DNA from: Streptomyces kurssanovii
GTDB lineage: Bacteria > Actinomycetota > Actinomycetes > Streptomycetales > Streptomycetaceae
Assembly: GCF_014649695.1 (NCBI RefSeq)
Contig: NZ_BMTN01000027.1
Span: 1-64,000 of the forward strand
DNA: 64,000 nucleotides
Direction of reading: 5' to 3'
Under the pieces are notes generated by a model. It was not told where the DNA came from, made no database searches, and saw only the letters and a list, made by a program, of their open reading frames with translations. How positions within the stretch are numbered: position 1 is the stretch's first letter; every line of letters begins with the position of its first letter. This document shows positions 42,814 to 51,694 of the stretch, one piece after another. A program made the translations under genes and the position numbers.

Positions 42814-43896
42814 CTACTGCTGTGCGGCGGCGAACTTCTTGCGCCAGGCCAGCGACACGTACACCAGGGCCACCAGGACGGGGACCTCGATGAGGGGTCC
42901 GACGACGCCGGAGAGAGCCTGGCCGGAGGTGACACCGAAGGTGGCGATGGCGACGGCGATGGCGAGCTCGAAGTTGTTGCCGGCGGCGGTGAACGCCAGT
43001 GTCGTCGTGCGCTCGTAGTTCAGGCCGATCGCCTTGCCGAGCGCGAAGGTGCCGAACCACATGACGGCGAAGTAGACCAGCAGCGGGAGTGCGATCCGGG
43101 CGACGTCCAGCGGCTGCGAGGTGATCGTCTTCCCCTGGAGGGCGAAGAGGATCACGATCGTGAAGAGCAGGCCGTAGAGGGCCCAGGGGCCGATCTTCGG
43201 CAGGAACTTCGCCTCGTACGACTCCCGGCCCATCTTCTTCTCACCGATGCGCCGGGTCAGGAAGCCCGCGAGGAGCGGTACACCGAGGAAGATGACGACG
43301 TTGAACGCGATCGCCCACATCGAGATGTCGAGCGTCTCCCCCTCGCCGAGGCCGAGCCAGCCGGGCAGGAGGTCGAGGTAGAACCAGCCGAGCAGGCCGA
43401 ACGCGATGACCTGGAAGACCGAGTTCACGGCGACCAGGACAGCGGCGGCTTCGCGGTCGCCGCAGGCGAGATCGTTCCAGATGATGACCATGGCGATGCA
43501 GCGGGCGAGGCCGACGATGATCAGACCGGTGCGGTACTCGGGCAGGTCCGGAAGGAAGATCCAGGCCAGGGCGAACATGAGTGCCGGGCCGAGGACCCAG
43601 TTGACGACCAGCGAGGAGACCATGAGCCTGCGGTCGCCGGTGACGGCGTCGAGCTTGTCGTAGCGGACCTTGGCGAGGACCGGGTACATCATGATCAGCA
43701 GGCCGACCGCGATCGGCAGGGAGATGCCGCCGGTCTCGACCTTGGCGAGCGCGTCGTCCAGACCGGGAACGAGTCGGCCGAGCCCCAGGCCGAGGCCCAT
43801 GGCCAGGAGGATCCAGACGGCGAGGAAGCGGTCGAGTGTCGACAGCTTCGCGACGACCGAGGGCTCCTCGGTCGTCGCAGGAGCAGTGGGGGTCAC
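42814..43896 (-). CDS. acr3: ACR3-family arsenite efflux permease
   Basis: A 360-residue membrane protein with about ten hydrophobic segments. The conserved cysteine is in [19 protein letters not shown], and the C-terminal [19 protein letters not shown] is the second ACR3 hallmark. It exports As(OH)3 driven by the membrane potential. The start is GTG 43894-43896, overlapping the stop of the upstream arsR by 4 bp, so expression depends on arsenic through that repressor. Confidence 0.95.
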   Translation of the reverse strand: MTPTAPATTEEPSVVAKLSTLDRFLAVWILLAMGLGLGLGRLVPGLDDALAKVETGGISLPIAVGLLIMMYPVLAKVRYDKLDAVTGDRRLMVSSLVVNWVLGPALMFALAWIFLPDLPEYRTGLIIVGLARCIAMVIIWNDLACGDREAAAVLVAVNSVFQVIAFGLLGWFYLDLLPGWLGLGEGETLDISMWAIAFNVVIFLGVPLLAGFLTRRIGEKKMGRESYEAKFLPKIGPWALYGLLFTIVILFALQGKTITSQPLDVARIALPLLVYFAVMWFGTFALGKAIGLNYERTTTLAFTAAGNNFELAIAVAIATFGVTSGQALSGVVGPLIEVPVLVALVYVSLAWRKKFAAAQQ

Positions 43897-44201
43897 GGAC
43901 AGGCCCTCTTGTTCTCGGCGGCGGTACGGGCGGTGGCGGCCAGGTCGGCGAACTGGCCGGCGAGCTGTTCGATGACGTCCGGGCGGAGCTTGTAGTAGGT
44001 GAAGCGCCCGCACGGCTCGGTCTCCACGACCCCGGCCTCGCGCAGCACTCTCAGATGGTTGGAGAGGTTGGTCTGCTTGGCGCCGGTCTCCTCCACCAGG
44101 TGGGTGGTGCACAGCGTCTCGCGTGCCAGCAGGGTCACGATCTGGAGCCTGAGCGGGTCCGCGAGAACCCGGATCAGGTCAGTGTCGACTGACGTCATCA
44201 T
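43893..44201 (-). CDS. arsR: ArsR-family repressor of the acr3 operon
   Basis: A 102-residue winged-helix protein: VLADPLRLQIVTLLARETLC, then TTHLVEETGAKQTNLSNHLR, and GRFTYYKLRPDVIEQLAGQF. Cysteines occur at ETLCTTHL, EPCGRF and the final KRACP, in positions different from the classical CVC motif, which suggests another metalloid site geometry. Two adjacent ATG codons (44199-44201 and 44196-44198) are possible. It is divergent from arsC. Confidence 0.9.
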   Translation of the reverse strand: MMTSVDTDLIRVLADPLRLQIVTLLARETLCTTHLVEETGAKQTNLSNHLRVLREAGVVETEPCGRFTYYKLRPDVIEQLAGQFADLAATARTAAENKRACP

Positions 44202-44204
44202 GGA

Positions 44205-44235
44205 CTGATACTGTCACATCACCCTAGGCTGATAC
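44205..44235. promoter_or_regulatory. Repeated CTGATAC sites between arsR and arsC
   Basis: CTGATAC occurs at 44205-44211 and again at 44229-44235, as direct repeats 24 bases apart, in the short divergent promoter. They are good candidates for ArsR binding. Nothing like the 12-mer of the other arsR promoter is seen here, so the two repressors seem to have separate sites. Confidence 0.45.
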
Positions 44236-44311
44236 CAGTTCGGGCTGATCTCTCTTGAACCCATCGAAGGGTGCGCACTCCGTGCCGACCCCTGACGTGA
44301 AGGAAGAACGT

Positions 44312-44731
44312 ATGCCCTCCTCCCCGCTCGCCTCCGTGCTCTTCGTCTGCGTGCATAACGCCGGCCGCTCCCAGATGGCCGCCGGATTCCTGCGCCACCT
44401 GGCCGGTGACCGGGTCGAGGTCCGCTCCGCCGGCTCGATCCCGGGCGACCAGGTGAACCCCTCCGCCGTGGCGGCCATGGCCGAGCTCGGCATCGACATC
44501 GCCGACCAGAAGCCGAAGGTCCTGACCACCGAGGCCGTCCAGGCGTCCGACTACGTCATCACCATGGGCTGTGGTGACGCCTGCCCGATCTTCCCCGGCA
44601 AGAAGTACCTCGACTGGGCCCTCGAAGACCCGGCCGGCAAGGGCGTCGAGTCCGTCCGTCCCATCCGCGACGAAATCAAGGCCCGCATCGAGGCGCTTGT
44701 CGCCGAGATCGACGCTCAGCAGGAGGCGTGA
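44312..44731 (+). CDS. arsC: Arsenate reductase (low-molecular-weight phosphatase fold)
   Basis: A 139-residue reductase. FVCVHNAGRSQMAAGF holds the P-loop C-x5-R-S, and VITMGCGDACPIFPGKKYLD holds the two further redox cysteines, with D-x-ED later (LDWALEDPAG). It reduces arsenate to arsenite for export by ACR3, using thioredoxin or mycothiol. ATG 44312 follows GAAGGAAG. A truncated thioredoxin reductase gene overlaps its 3' end. Confidence 0.94.
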   Translation: MPSSPLASVLFVCVHNAGRSQMAAGFLRHLAGDRVEVRSAGSIPGDQVNPSAVAAMAELGIDIADQKPKVLTTEAVQASDYVITMGCGDACPIFPGKKYLDWALEDPAGKGVESVRPIRDEIKARIEALVAEIDAQQEA

Positions 44732-44859
44732 GCTCCGCGACCGAGCGCACCACGGGCGATGTCCGCGAGGTCGTCGTCACAGGCTCCGGCCCCGCCGGAT
44801 ACAACCGCGGCGCTCCACCGCGAAGCCGGCCGGCCGGGAGTGCGCCTCCCACTCAGTGA
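44728..44859 (+). pseudogene. 5' remnant of a thioredoxin reductase gene (arsT/trxB)
   Basis: GTG 44728 overlaps the arsC stop by 4 bp and encodes MSSATERTTGDVREVVVTGS, followed by GPAGY, which is the first FAD-binding strand of TrxB. The frame then shifts: TTAALHREAGRP continues in another frame. A TGA follows after 43 codons and the rest of the gene is absent. In Streptomyces ars operons a thioredoxin reductase (arsT) normally follows arsC. From 44860 to 45084 I see nothing else. Confidence 0.6.
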
Positions 44860-45084
44860 CCTGCGGGATCGGCCAATTGACGCTCCATCCGGCACCACCG
44901 CGTCCCTCTCGTCTCCGCCGCCCACGCCTCCACACCCTCCGGCGCATCACCCGGTCCCCAGGAGAGACCAGCCTGAGCCTCTGCCAGGTCACCCGCGAAC
45001 CGCAGTTGCTCCTCGCGGCCCCGGAGCAGCGCCTGCCCATCTGTCACGGCGGCATGTCGGAGCGGATATCAACCTGAACAGGCC

Positions 45085-48000
45085 CTACGAGGTGGTCACG
45101 CAGGGTGGGTCGTAAGGCAGTTGGGGAACGTATCGGCTCCATTGCTGTCGGCTCAGGGCACCGGAGCTCCCTGCGCAGATACGGCTGATGGCGGACTCGA
45201 CGTTCAGGTCCCAGAGCGTGGCCACGCCGTCGTCGGTGGTGGCGGCCAGGGTGTGACCGTCCGGGCTGAACGCCAGAACGGCGACGAATCCGGTCTCCAC
45301 GGTCAGCGGCCGGCCGATGGCGGTGGGGTGGTCGGGATCGGTGACGTCCCACAGGTGGATGGTGCCGCTGTCGGTGTGGCCGGCCGCTGCGAGGGTGCGC
45401 CCGTCCGGACTGAAGGCCACCGACCACAGGCTGCCGCCGGGTACCGTCAGGGGACTGCCCCTGCGCGTGAGGTGGTGGGGGTCGGTGGCATTCCACAGGG
45501 TGACGGTGCCGCCGCTGTTCCCGGTCGCGAGCGTGCGGCCGTCCGGGCTGAACGCCACCCAGGTGTGGGTGGCGGTCGGCTGGTCGATCGGCTGCCCAAT
45601 GCGGACGCCGTCCGTCCTCCACAGTCCGACCTTGCCGTTGCTGGCGTCGCCGCCGGCCGCCAGCATCGTGCCGTCGCGGCTGAACGCCAGGGACATGACG
45701 GACGATGTGGCGGAATTGGAGATGTCGGACCCGGTGCCGGGGTGTGCGGGGTCGCTGACGTCCCACAGGGTGATGGTGCCATGGTCGGGGTCGTCGCCGG
45801 CCGCGGCCAGCGTGCGGCCGTCGGGGCTGAAAGCCAGGGCGAAGATGGCCCCGTCCGCCCCGGTGAGGGTCTCACTGAGGCGAACGGGATGGCTGGGGTC
45901 GGCGGTGTTCCACAACGTGACGGTGCCGCCGCCGTCGCCCGCGGCCAGGGTGCGCCCGTCGGGGCTGAACGCCACGGCGTCCACCGGGTCGTCGGGGCCG
46001 GTGAGCGGGTCACCGCGGGGAGCGGGGTGGTGGGGGTCGGCGGTGTTCCACAGCGAGACGGTGTTGTTCTGGTTCCCGGCGGCCAGGGTGCGCCCGTCGG
46101 GGCTGAACGCCACGGATGCCACGTTGCCGCCACCACCGATGAGCGTCGTCGGCGGCAGATTCCACAGATGGACGTTGCCGTCATGGTTCCCGGCGGCGAG
46201 GGTGCGGCTGTCAGGGCTGAACACCACATCGGTCACCGCGCCGCCGGGACCGGTCAGCGGTCGGCCGAGAGGGCCGATGGTCTTGGGGTGGGTGACGTTC
46301 CACAGATAAATGGCGCGGTCGGCGCTGCCGGCGGCCAGGGTGTGGCCGTCCGGGCTGAACGCCACCGACGTGACGGGCTGGGCGGGACCCTTCAGCGGCT
46401 TGCCCAGGGGGGAGGGGTGGCCAAGGTCCGCGACCTTCCACAGGTGGACCGCCCCGGGGCCGCCGGCTCCGGCGGCCAGGGTGTGGCCGTCGGGGCTGAA
46501 CGCCAAGGCGTTGACGGGATCTCCGGCCTTCAGGGAACGGCCGCGGCCGGGGCGGGCCGGGTCGGTGGTGTTCCACAGGCGGATGGTGCCGGCGTCGTCG
46601 TCGCATGCGGCGGCCAGGGTGCGCCCGTCGGGGCTGAACGCGATGTGATGGGAGAAGACGTCGGGGCAGTTGAGGCTCAGCGGCGCTCTCGCGGGTCTGA
46701 CGTCGTCCGGGCGGGTGATGTTCCACAGGCTGACGAGTCCGGTGCGCCATCCGGCGGCCAGGGTACGGCCGTCGGGACTGAACTCCAGCGATTCGATGGC
46801 GGACAGGGCGTCGAAGCCCTGAATGGCGGGGTCCTTCGGCCGGCCCAGCAGGACTGGGTGGCTGGGGCTGGTCAGGCTCCACAGGTCGACGAATCCGCCG
46901 GAACCGCCGTCGCCGTTGTCACTGGTGCGGCCGCCGACGGCCAGCATCCGCCCGTCCGGGCTGAACGCGAGCGACAGGATCGAGTTGACGGAACGGTCCA
47001 CGGGTACGGGGCGGCCCAGCGCCACCGGACGGCCGGGATCTGAGACGTCCCACAGCCGGACGAGGTTCTGGCGGAGATTCCCGGCCGCCAGCATGTGCCC
47101 GTCGGGGCTGTAGGCCACGGTGGACACCGCGCCGCGCGGGCCGGGAAGCCGGGTCGCCAGCGGGGTGTTCTCGGTCGTGATGAGCCGGGACGCCGCATCC
47201 GGGGTCGGGTCCATGCGGTAGGCGGTCAGCGCGAGTTGAGCGGACAGCGAGGGATCGGTCGGCGCCAGCTGCACGGACGCGGAAGTAACGGCGGCGTTGA
47301 CGGCCTGGTCGCGGGCTCGCAGGGCGTTGGCGGCGGCCTCCCGGGCGTCGGACTCCTGCTGGAAGGCGAACACCGCGGCCAGCGAGGCGATCACGGCCAG
47401 GGCGGTGATGGTGGCGATCGCGGCGCGCCGCAGCCGTTGCCCGCGCCGCTGGTGGTGTCGGGCGGCTGCCAGAAACGCCCGGGCGGCGTCGCTGAGTTCC
47501 GGTCCGTGTGTCTCGGCCCAGGCGAGAGCGGCCTCCAGGCGGTTGCCGCGGTACAACGCGGCTGCCTCACGATCGGCCTGTTCCCAGAGCGCGGCCGCCT
47601 CTTCAAGATCCTGTCGTACGAGGTTTCCGCTGCGGTCGTGCTCGATCCAGTCCCGCAGCCGGGGCCAGGCGCGGATGAGCACCTCGTGTGTCATGACCAC
47701 CGTGTCCTGGTCCCGGGTCAGCAGCCGGCCACGGGTGAAGTCGTCCAGGACTGTGACGGCCGCTTCCCGGTCCGGCGCGTGACGCAGCAGCTCGTCGTAC
47801 GGGACGCGTCGGCGGCTGTCGTCGGCGTCACGTCCCACGATGACGAGCCGCAGGAACATCCACCGTGCGGCCTCCTGGCAGGGCGGCGGCAGGGTGTCGT
47901 AGAGCCTGTTCGCCGTGGTGGCGATGGCGCCCTGGATGCCGCCGGTGACGCGGTATCCGTCCACGGTGAGCGTGTGGCCGTGGCGTTGCTGCCAGGTGGC

Positions 48001-48993
48001 CCGCAGCGCGTGCGCGAGCAGCGGCAGCCGGCCCGTGGTGCTCCTGCCGACCGGTCCCCCGACCGCGCCCAGATCCGCCAGCAGCACCTCGACCAGGCCG
48101 TCTTCGACGTCGAGTCCCACGTTGTGCGCCGGGCGGCGGATCGCGTCCTTGAGTTCGTCCTCCGTCATCGGCTCCAGCAGGACCGGTCCGGCCCGGAGCG
48201 CGGCCCGCAGCTGCGGATGGGCCGTGCACGCGGCGTAGAAGTCCGCGCGTACTCCCAGCACTACGACCGCGCCGCCCGTGGGCCGGGCCAGACGGTCGAG
48301 CACGTCGATGAGCCACTGCCGTTCGGTCTCGTCGCCGCACGCCGTGAAGATCTCCTCGAACTGGTCGACCACGACGACCAGGCCCGCGGAGGGGGACTCC
48401 CCGGTGGGCGACTCACCGATGGGCGCCGGATCACCGGCTCCGGTGATCTCGCGCAGCTCGGCGAGGCATCGTGCGGGATCGGCCCGCCACGCCGGTGCCG
48501 TGCGCCGGGCGGTCTCGGCGTCGAGCCCGGCGGCGGACGCCAGCGCCAGGGCCGGGGATGCCGTCGGGGTCAGCAGCAGCCGCGGCCAGGTGCTCGAACC
48601 CGCCACCGGAAGCCGGCCGTCGTCCAGGGCCGGCAGTACCCCGGCCGCGAGCAGGGACGACTTCCCGGCCCCCGAGGGGCCGATCAGCACCAGCGGGCCG
48701 CCCTCACGCATCCGGGCGTCCATCCGCTCGGACACGAGGTGAACCATGCGCTCACGGCCGTAGAACCACTGCTTGTGCAGCGCGCCGAACGGGGCCAAGC
48801 CCGGGTACGGGCACAACATTTGGTCGGCGCCGGGGCCGGGCACGGTTCTGCGCCCCTCGTCGCCGAGGCGAACGTGGATGTCGCGGCCGGCCAGGAAGGC
48901 GCTGCCGCCGCCGGAGACGTGCGCCTCCTGCCGTTTCGGCTGCCAGGGGGGCGGCCCGTCGGGGGGCGAGGCACTGGTGTTGCGTTCCGTCAC
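45085..48993 (-). CDS. nSTAND/NLR-like ATPase with 14 WD40 repeats
   Basis: A 1302-residue signal-transduction ATPase. Residues 24-43 hold the short motif AHVSGGGSAFLAGRDIHV shared with two neighbours. A CPYPGLAPFG-type nSTAND start (about 61) leads to Walker A GPSGAGKSS (105-113) and Walker B VVVVDQFEE (206-214). A helical region follows, then a hydrophobic segment (about 523-544, IATITALAVIASLAAVFAF). From about 610 to the end, 14 WD40 repeats (AFSPDGRTLAAG then LWN) could make two seven-bladed propellers. GTG 48991-48993 overlaps the adaptor stop. Such proteins sense a trigger with the propeller and oligomerise to activate effectors. Confidence 0.85.
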   Translation of the reverse strand: MTERNTSASPPDGPPPWQPKRQEAHVSGGGSAFLAGRDIHVRLGDEGRRTVPGPGADQMLCPYPGLAPFGALHKQWFYGRERMVHLVSERMDARMREGGPLVLIGPSGAGKSSLLAAGVLPALDDGRLPVAGSSTWPRLLLTPTASPALALASAAGLDAETARRTAPAWRADPARCLAELREITGAGDPAPIGESPTGESPSAGLVVVVDQFEEIFTACGDETERQWLIDVLDRLARPTGGAVVVLGVRADFYAACTAHPQLRAALRAGPVLLEPMTEDELKDAIRRPAHNVGLDVEDGLVEVLLADLGAVGGPVGRSTTGRLPLLAHALRATWQQRHGHTLTVDGYRVTGGIQGAIATTANRLYDTLPPPCQEAARWMFLRLVIVGRDADDSRRRVPYDELLRHAPDREAAVTVLDDFTRGRLLTRDQDTVVMTHEVLIRAWPRLRDWIEHDRSGNLVRQDLEEAAALWEQADREAAALYRGNRLEAALAWAETHGPELSDAARAFLAAARHHQRRGQRLRRAAIATITALAVIASLAAVFAFQQESDAREAAANALRARDQAVNAAVTSASVQLAPTDPSLSAQLALTAYRMDPTPDAASRLITTENTPLATRLPGPRGAVSTVAYSPDGHMLAAGNLRQNLVRLWDVSDPGRPVALGRPVPVDRSVNSILSLAFSPDGRMLAVGGRTSDNGDGGSGGFVDLWSLTSPSHPVLLGRPKDPAIQGFDALSAIESLEFSPDGRTLAAGWRTGLVSLWNITRPDDVRPARAPLSLNCPDVFSHHIAFSPDGRTLAAACDDDAGTIRLWNTTDPARPGRGRSLKAGDPVNALAFSPDGHTLAAGAGGPGAVHLWKVADLGHPSPLGKPLKGPAQPVTSVAFSPDGHTLAAGSADRAIYLWNVTHPKTIGPLGRPLTGPGGAVTDVVFSPDSRTLAAGNHDGNVHLWNLPPTTLIGGGGNVASVAFSPDGRTLAAGNQNNTVSLWNTADPHHPAPRGDPLTGPDDPVDAVAFSPDGRTLAAGDGGGTVTLWNTADPSHPVRLSETLTGADGAIFALAFSPDGRTLAAAGDDPDHGTITLWDVSDPAHPGTGSDISNSATSSVMSLAFSRDGTMLAAGGDASNGKVGLWRTDGVRIGQPIDQPTATHTWVAFSPDGRTLATGNSGGTVTLWNATDPHHLTRRGSPLTVPGGSLWSVAFSPDGRTLAAAGHTDSGTIHLWDVTDPDHPTAIGRPLTVETGFVAVLAFSPDGHTLAATTDDGVATLWDLNVESAISRICAGSSGALSRQQWSRYVPQLPYDPPCVTTS

Positions 48994-49421
48994 GCCTGTC
49001 CGCCCCTGGTGACGGTCATGTCCCGGCCGGCCAGGAACGCGTCGCCGCCCGAGACGTGCGCCTCCAGCGTCATCGAGCCGGTGATCTGCTGTTCCGGGGT
49101 TTCGGCAGCGCGGGGTTCCCCGCCGAACAGCGCGCGCAGCTCGTCGACGGCGTCCGGCCGCGCGGCCATCAGCCGGATGAGGCGGGCCTGCCACTCGGCG
49201 ACCAGCAGCCCCTGGAGCTCCTGGCCGTCGCCCGTCTGCTGCGCCTGAAGCAACTCACCGCGAGCGTCCGCGAGTTCCTCCTCGACGCGCTCCGGGTGCG
49301 CGCACCGCCACAGCGACAGGACCGAGGACTTGACTGCGGCCCAGCCGTCCGTCGCCAGCAGATCGATCAGGCGCGCCGCGGCCACCGATGCCAGGCCGGC
49401 GAGTTCCACACTCGTCTCCAT
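48990..49421 (-). CDS. Small adaptor-like protein with C-terminal AGRD motif
   Basis: A 143-residue protein. The N-terminal 110 residues look helical (ELAGLASVAAARLIDLLA, EELADARGELLQAQQ, LIRLMAARPDAVDELRALF). The C-terminus carries EAHVSGGDAFLAGRDMTV (120-137), nearly identical to the N-terminus of the ATPase encoded next. Its stop overlaps the ATPase GTG by 4 bp. I do not recognise the helical part, but size, position and motif suggest an effector-associated-domain adaptor that bridges partners. Confidence 0.7.
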   Translation of the reverse strand: METSVELAGLASVAAARLIDLLATDGWAAVKSSVLSLWRCAHPERVEEELADARGELLQAQQTGDGQELQGLLVAEWQARLIRLMAARPDAVDELRALFGGEPRAAETPEQQITGSMTLEAHVSGGDAFLAGRDMTVTRGGQA

Positions 49422-49458
49422 GTCTTCTCCTTGTCTCCTACCGGCCGTGGGCCGTCTC

Positions 49459-51684
49459 TTACCGCCCGTGGGCCGCGATCGCGGTCAGCGTCAGGTGGGA
49501 GGCGATGAACACGCGGTCGCCGCCGACCGTCCACAGGAACCCCACGTCCGGCTGCCCGGGGTCGCTGTATTTCCACCGTGCCCTGCCGGTGGCGGCGTCG
49601 ATGGCCCACAGCGTCTTGGCGCTGTCGGTGGCGAAGACGGTGTCAGCCGAACACTGCGCGCTCCTGCCGGAGACCCTGAGGGCGGCCTGGAACAGGTTGG
49701 AACTGCCCATGTCGCTGGCCCCGTCGAGCTTCGCGGCCCAGCGGGGCGTGCCGTCGGCCGCGGCCAGAGCGACCAGGTCGCTGCCGACCGCGACGTAGAC
49801 GGTCGCGCCGTCCAGGCTGGAGAACGGGGCGCCGATACGGACCCGGTCCCCGTTCTTCGCCTCGAAGCGCTGATGCCACTTCTCACTGCCCGTGGCCGCT
49901 TCGACGGCGAACAGCGTGTCGCCGTTGCCGCCGGCGAACAGGAACAGCCCGGCGGCGTAGCAGGTCAGCGGCCAACCGGGGTTGAAGTAGAACCCGGAGT
50001 CCTGGCCGGACACGTTCCAGCCGCGGGCGCCCCTCCTGCCGGCGTCGATCATCTGGACGCGGCTGGCCTTCTTGCCCGGAACGGCCGAGGTGGCCAGCAG
50101 GTGGGAACCGGAGGGCGGCACGAGCACGTTGTTGATGTCCGTGCCCTTGACCCGCCACAGTCCCTTGCCGGTCGCGGCATCGAACGCACGGATGTAGCCG
50201 GTGGTCGGATCTTCGATCGAGAACTTCCCGTCTATCTCGAGCACATGCCCGCATACGTACACCGTGTTCCCCGCGGCCGCCACATAGTTGCTCGTGTACA
50301 TGGCCGTACGCGTGCCGCCGCCGGGATCGACGTCGGCCATCTTGGTGGCCCACTTCACCTTCCCGCTGGCGGCGTCGAACGCCGCCAGCAAGCCTGACTG
50401 ATTCGGTGTGTCGCAGAGGAGGTAGAACACCCCGTCCGCGTACGCCGTGGGGTACTTGTCGCTGCTCGTGCCGAAGTCGTTGGTCGTGTTCAGCTGGGGG
50501 AACACGGACTTTCCGGTCGCGGCGTCCAGGAAGGACGTGGCAGTGTCCGTGGCCACCATGACCACCTTGTCGGACGCTTCCAGGCAGGTGGGGGCGTGCT
50601 TTCCGGCGCCTGACCATGCCTTGGCGGCGTCGGGGCCGGCCAGGACGACCGGTTCCGGTCCGTCCGCCGAGGACGGCGACGCGGAGGAGGCCGACGTGGA
50701 TCGCGCGCCTGACGGAGGCGCCGGCCGCGCGGTGGACCCGGGCCCGCCGGCCCGGCCGTCGGGTGCCGGCGCCGAGTCGCCGGAGAAGGCGAGTGCCGCC
50801 GCGGCTCCGCCGAGTACGGCCACGCCCCCGGCCAGACCGATGATCAGCTTCCGGCGGCTGACACCCGTGCCGGCAGCGATCACCGGCGGCGGAGGAAACG
50901 GGCCCCGGTCGCCGCCCCCGGCGGACACCGATCCCACCGCCGCGGTCGCGGCGGCCATGTCGGCGGTCACCGCCGGCGGCAGCCAACTGCCCCCTAGAGC
51001 TGGCAGGTCCTGGCGCCTCAGGTAGTCGACGAGTTGCTCCGCGGTGGGACGGTCCGGCGGTTCCGGGTACAGGCAGCCGCCGATCACCTCGCGCAGCGAC
51101 ACGGGGAGGGCGCCCGTGTCCGGCTCGCCTCCGGAAGCCGCGAACAGCACGGTCGACCCGAGGTCGTACATGTCGTCCGTCGGTGCGGGTGCCGGACTGC
51201 CGGTGGCTCCCACGATCCCCAGGGCGGTGATGCGGGGCCCGTCCATGGTCAGCAGCACCGAGTCGGGGCTCACCTCGCCGTGGACCGTCCCGGCCGCGTG
51301 GAGTACGGCCAGCGCGCGGGCGAGGCCGTCGGCGAGCACCCGCTGAGCCGGTTCGGACAGCGGGCCGTGCCGGTCCACCGCCTGCCAGAGCGGCAGTCCG
51401 GCGGTGAACTCGGTCGCCAGCCAGGGAACCGGCGCGTCGGCGTCGGCATCCACCACCGGTACGAGGAAGGCACCGGACAGCGTCCGTGCCGCCTCGACGG
51501 CGGCTCGGAACCGGTCCCGGAACCCCGGGTCCGCGGCAAGTTCGGGCCGCACGACCGTGACCGTGACAAGGAGTCCCTCGTCCGTGCGGGCCGCGAAGAC
51601 TTCACCCCCGCGGACCGTGCGCTGCCTTCCGAGCAGCGCATACGGCCCGATCCGATGAGCACCGTCTGCTCCGGGATCATCCAT
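49459..51684 (-). CDS. Membrane pseudokinase fused to a PQQ-type beta-propeller
   Basis: A 741-residue protein. Residues 10-225 have the shape of a Pkn-type Ser/Thr kinase (IGPYALLGRQ, VVRPELAADPGFRDRFR, VHGEVSPDSVLL), but the catalytic lysine is Thr43, the HRD aspartate is Glu137 (HGE) and DFG is ALG (154-156). It should therefore not phosphorylate. A Pro/Gly-rich linker and membrane segment (about 280-300, IIGLAGGVAVLGGAAAALAF) lead to a C-terminal PQQ-like propeller with repeated AFDAATGKGLWRV units. ATG 51682-51684; it starts 10 bases after the TIR gene stop and precedes the adaptor. Confidence 0.85.
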   Translation of the reverse strand: MDDPGADGAHRIGPYALLGRQRTVRGGEVFAARTDEGLLVTVTVVRPELAADPGFRDRFRAAVEAARTLSGAFLVPVVDADADAPVPWLATEFTAGLPLWQAVDRHGPLSEPAQRVLADGLARALAVLHAAGTVHGEVSPDSVLLTMDGPRITALGIVGATGSPAPAPTDDMYDLGSTVLFAASGGEPDTGALPVSLREVIGGCLYPEPPDRPTAEQLVDYLRRQDLPALGGSWLPPAVTADMAAATAAVGSVSAGGGDRGPFPPPPVIAAGTGVSRRKLIIGLAGGVAVLGGAAAALAFSGDSAPAPDGRAGGPGSTARPAPPSGARSTSASSASPSSADGPEPVVLAGPDAAKAWSGAGKHAPTCLEASDKVVMVATDTATSFLDAATGKSVFPQLNTTNDFGTSSDKYPTAYADGVFYLLCDTPNQSGLLAAFDAASGKVKWATKMADVDPGGGTRTAMYTSNYVAAAGNTVYVCGHVLEIDGKFSIEDPTTGYIRAFDAATGKGLWRVKGTDINNVLVPPSGSHLLATSAVPGKKASRVQMIDAGRRGARGWNVSGQDSGFYFNPGWPLTCYAAGLFLFAGGNGDTLFAVEAATGSEKWHQRFEAKNGDRVRIGAPFSSLDGATVYVAVGSDLVALAAADGTPRWAAKLDGASDMGSSNLFQAALRVSGRSAQCSADTVFATDSAKTLWAIDAATGRARWKYSDPGQPDVGFLWTVGGDRVFIASHLTLTAIAAHGR

Positions 51685-51694
51685 CGTCCGCCCC

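Noticed and set aside
42808-43995. A 395-codon acidic plus-strand frame opposite acr3
   Set aside because: Low-complexity Glu/Asp-rich antisense of a membrane protein gene.
47095-49248. A 717-codon plus-strand frame opposite the nSTAND ATPase
   Set aside because: No conserved sequence; Walker A/B and WD40 repeats read on the other strand.
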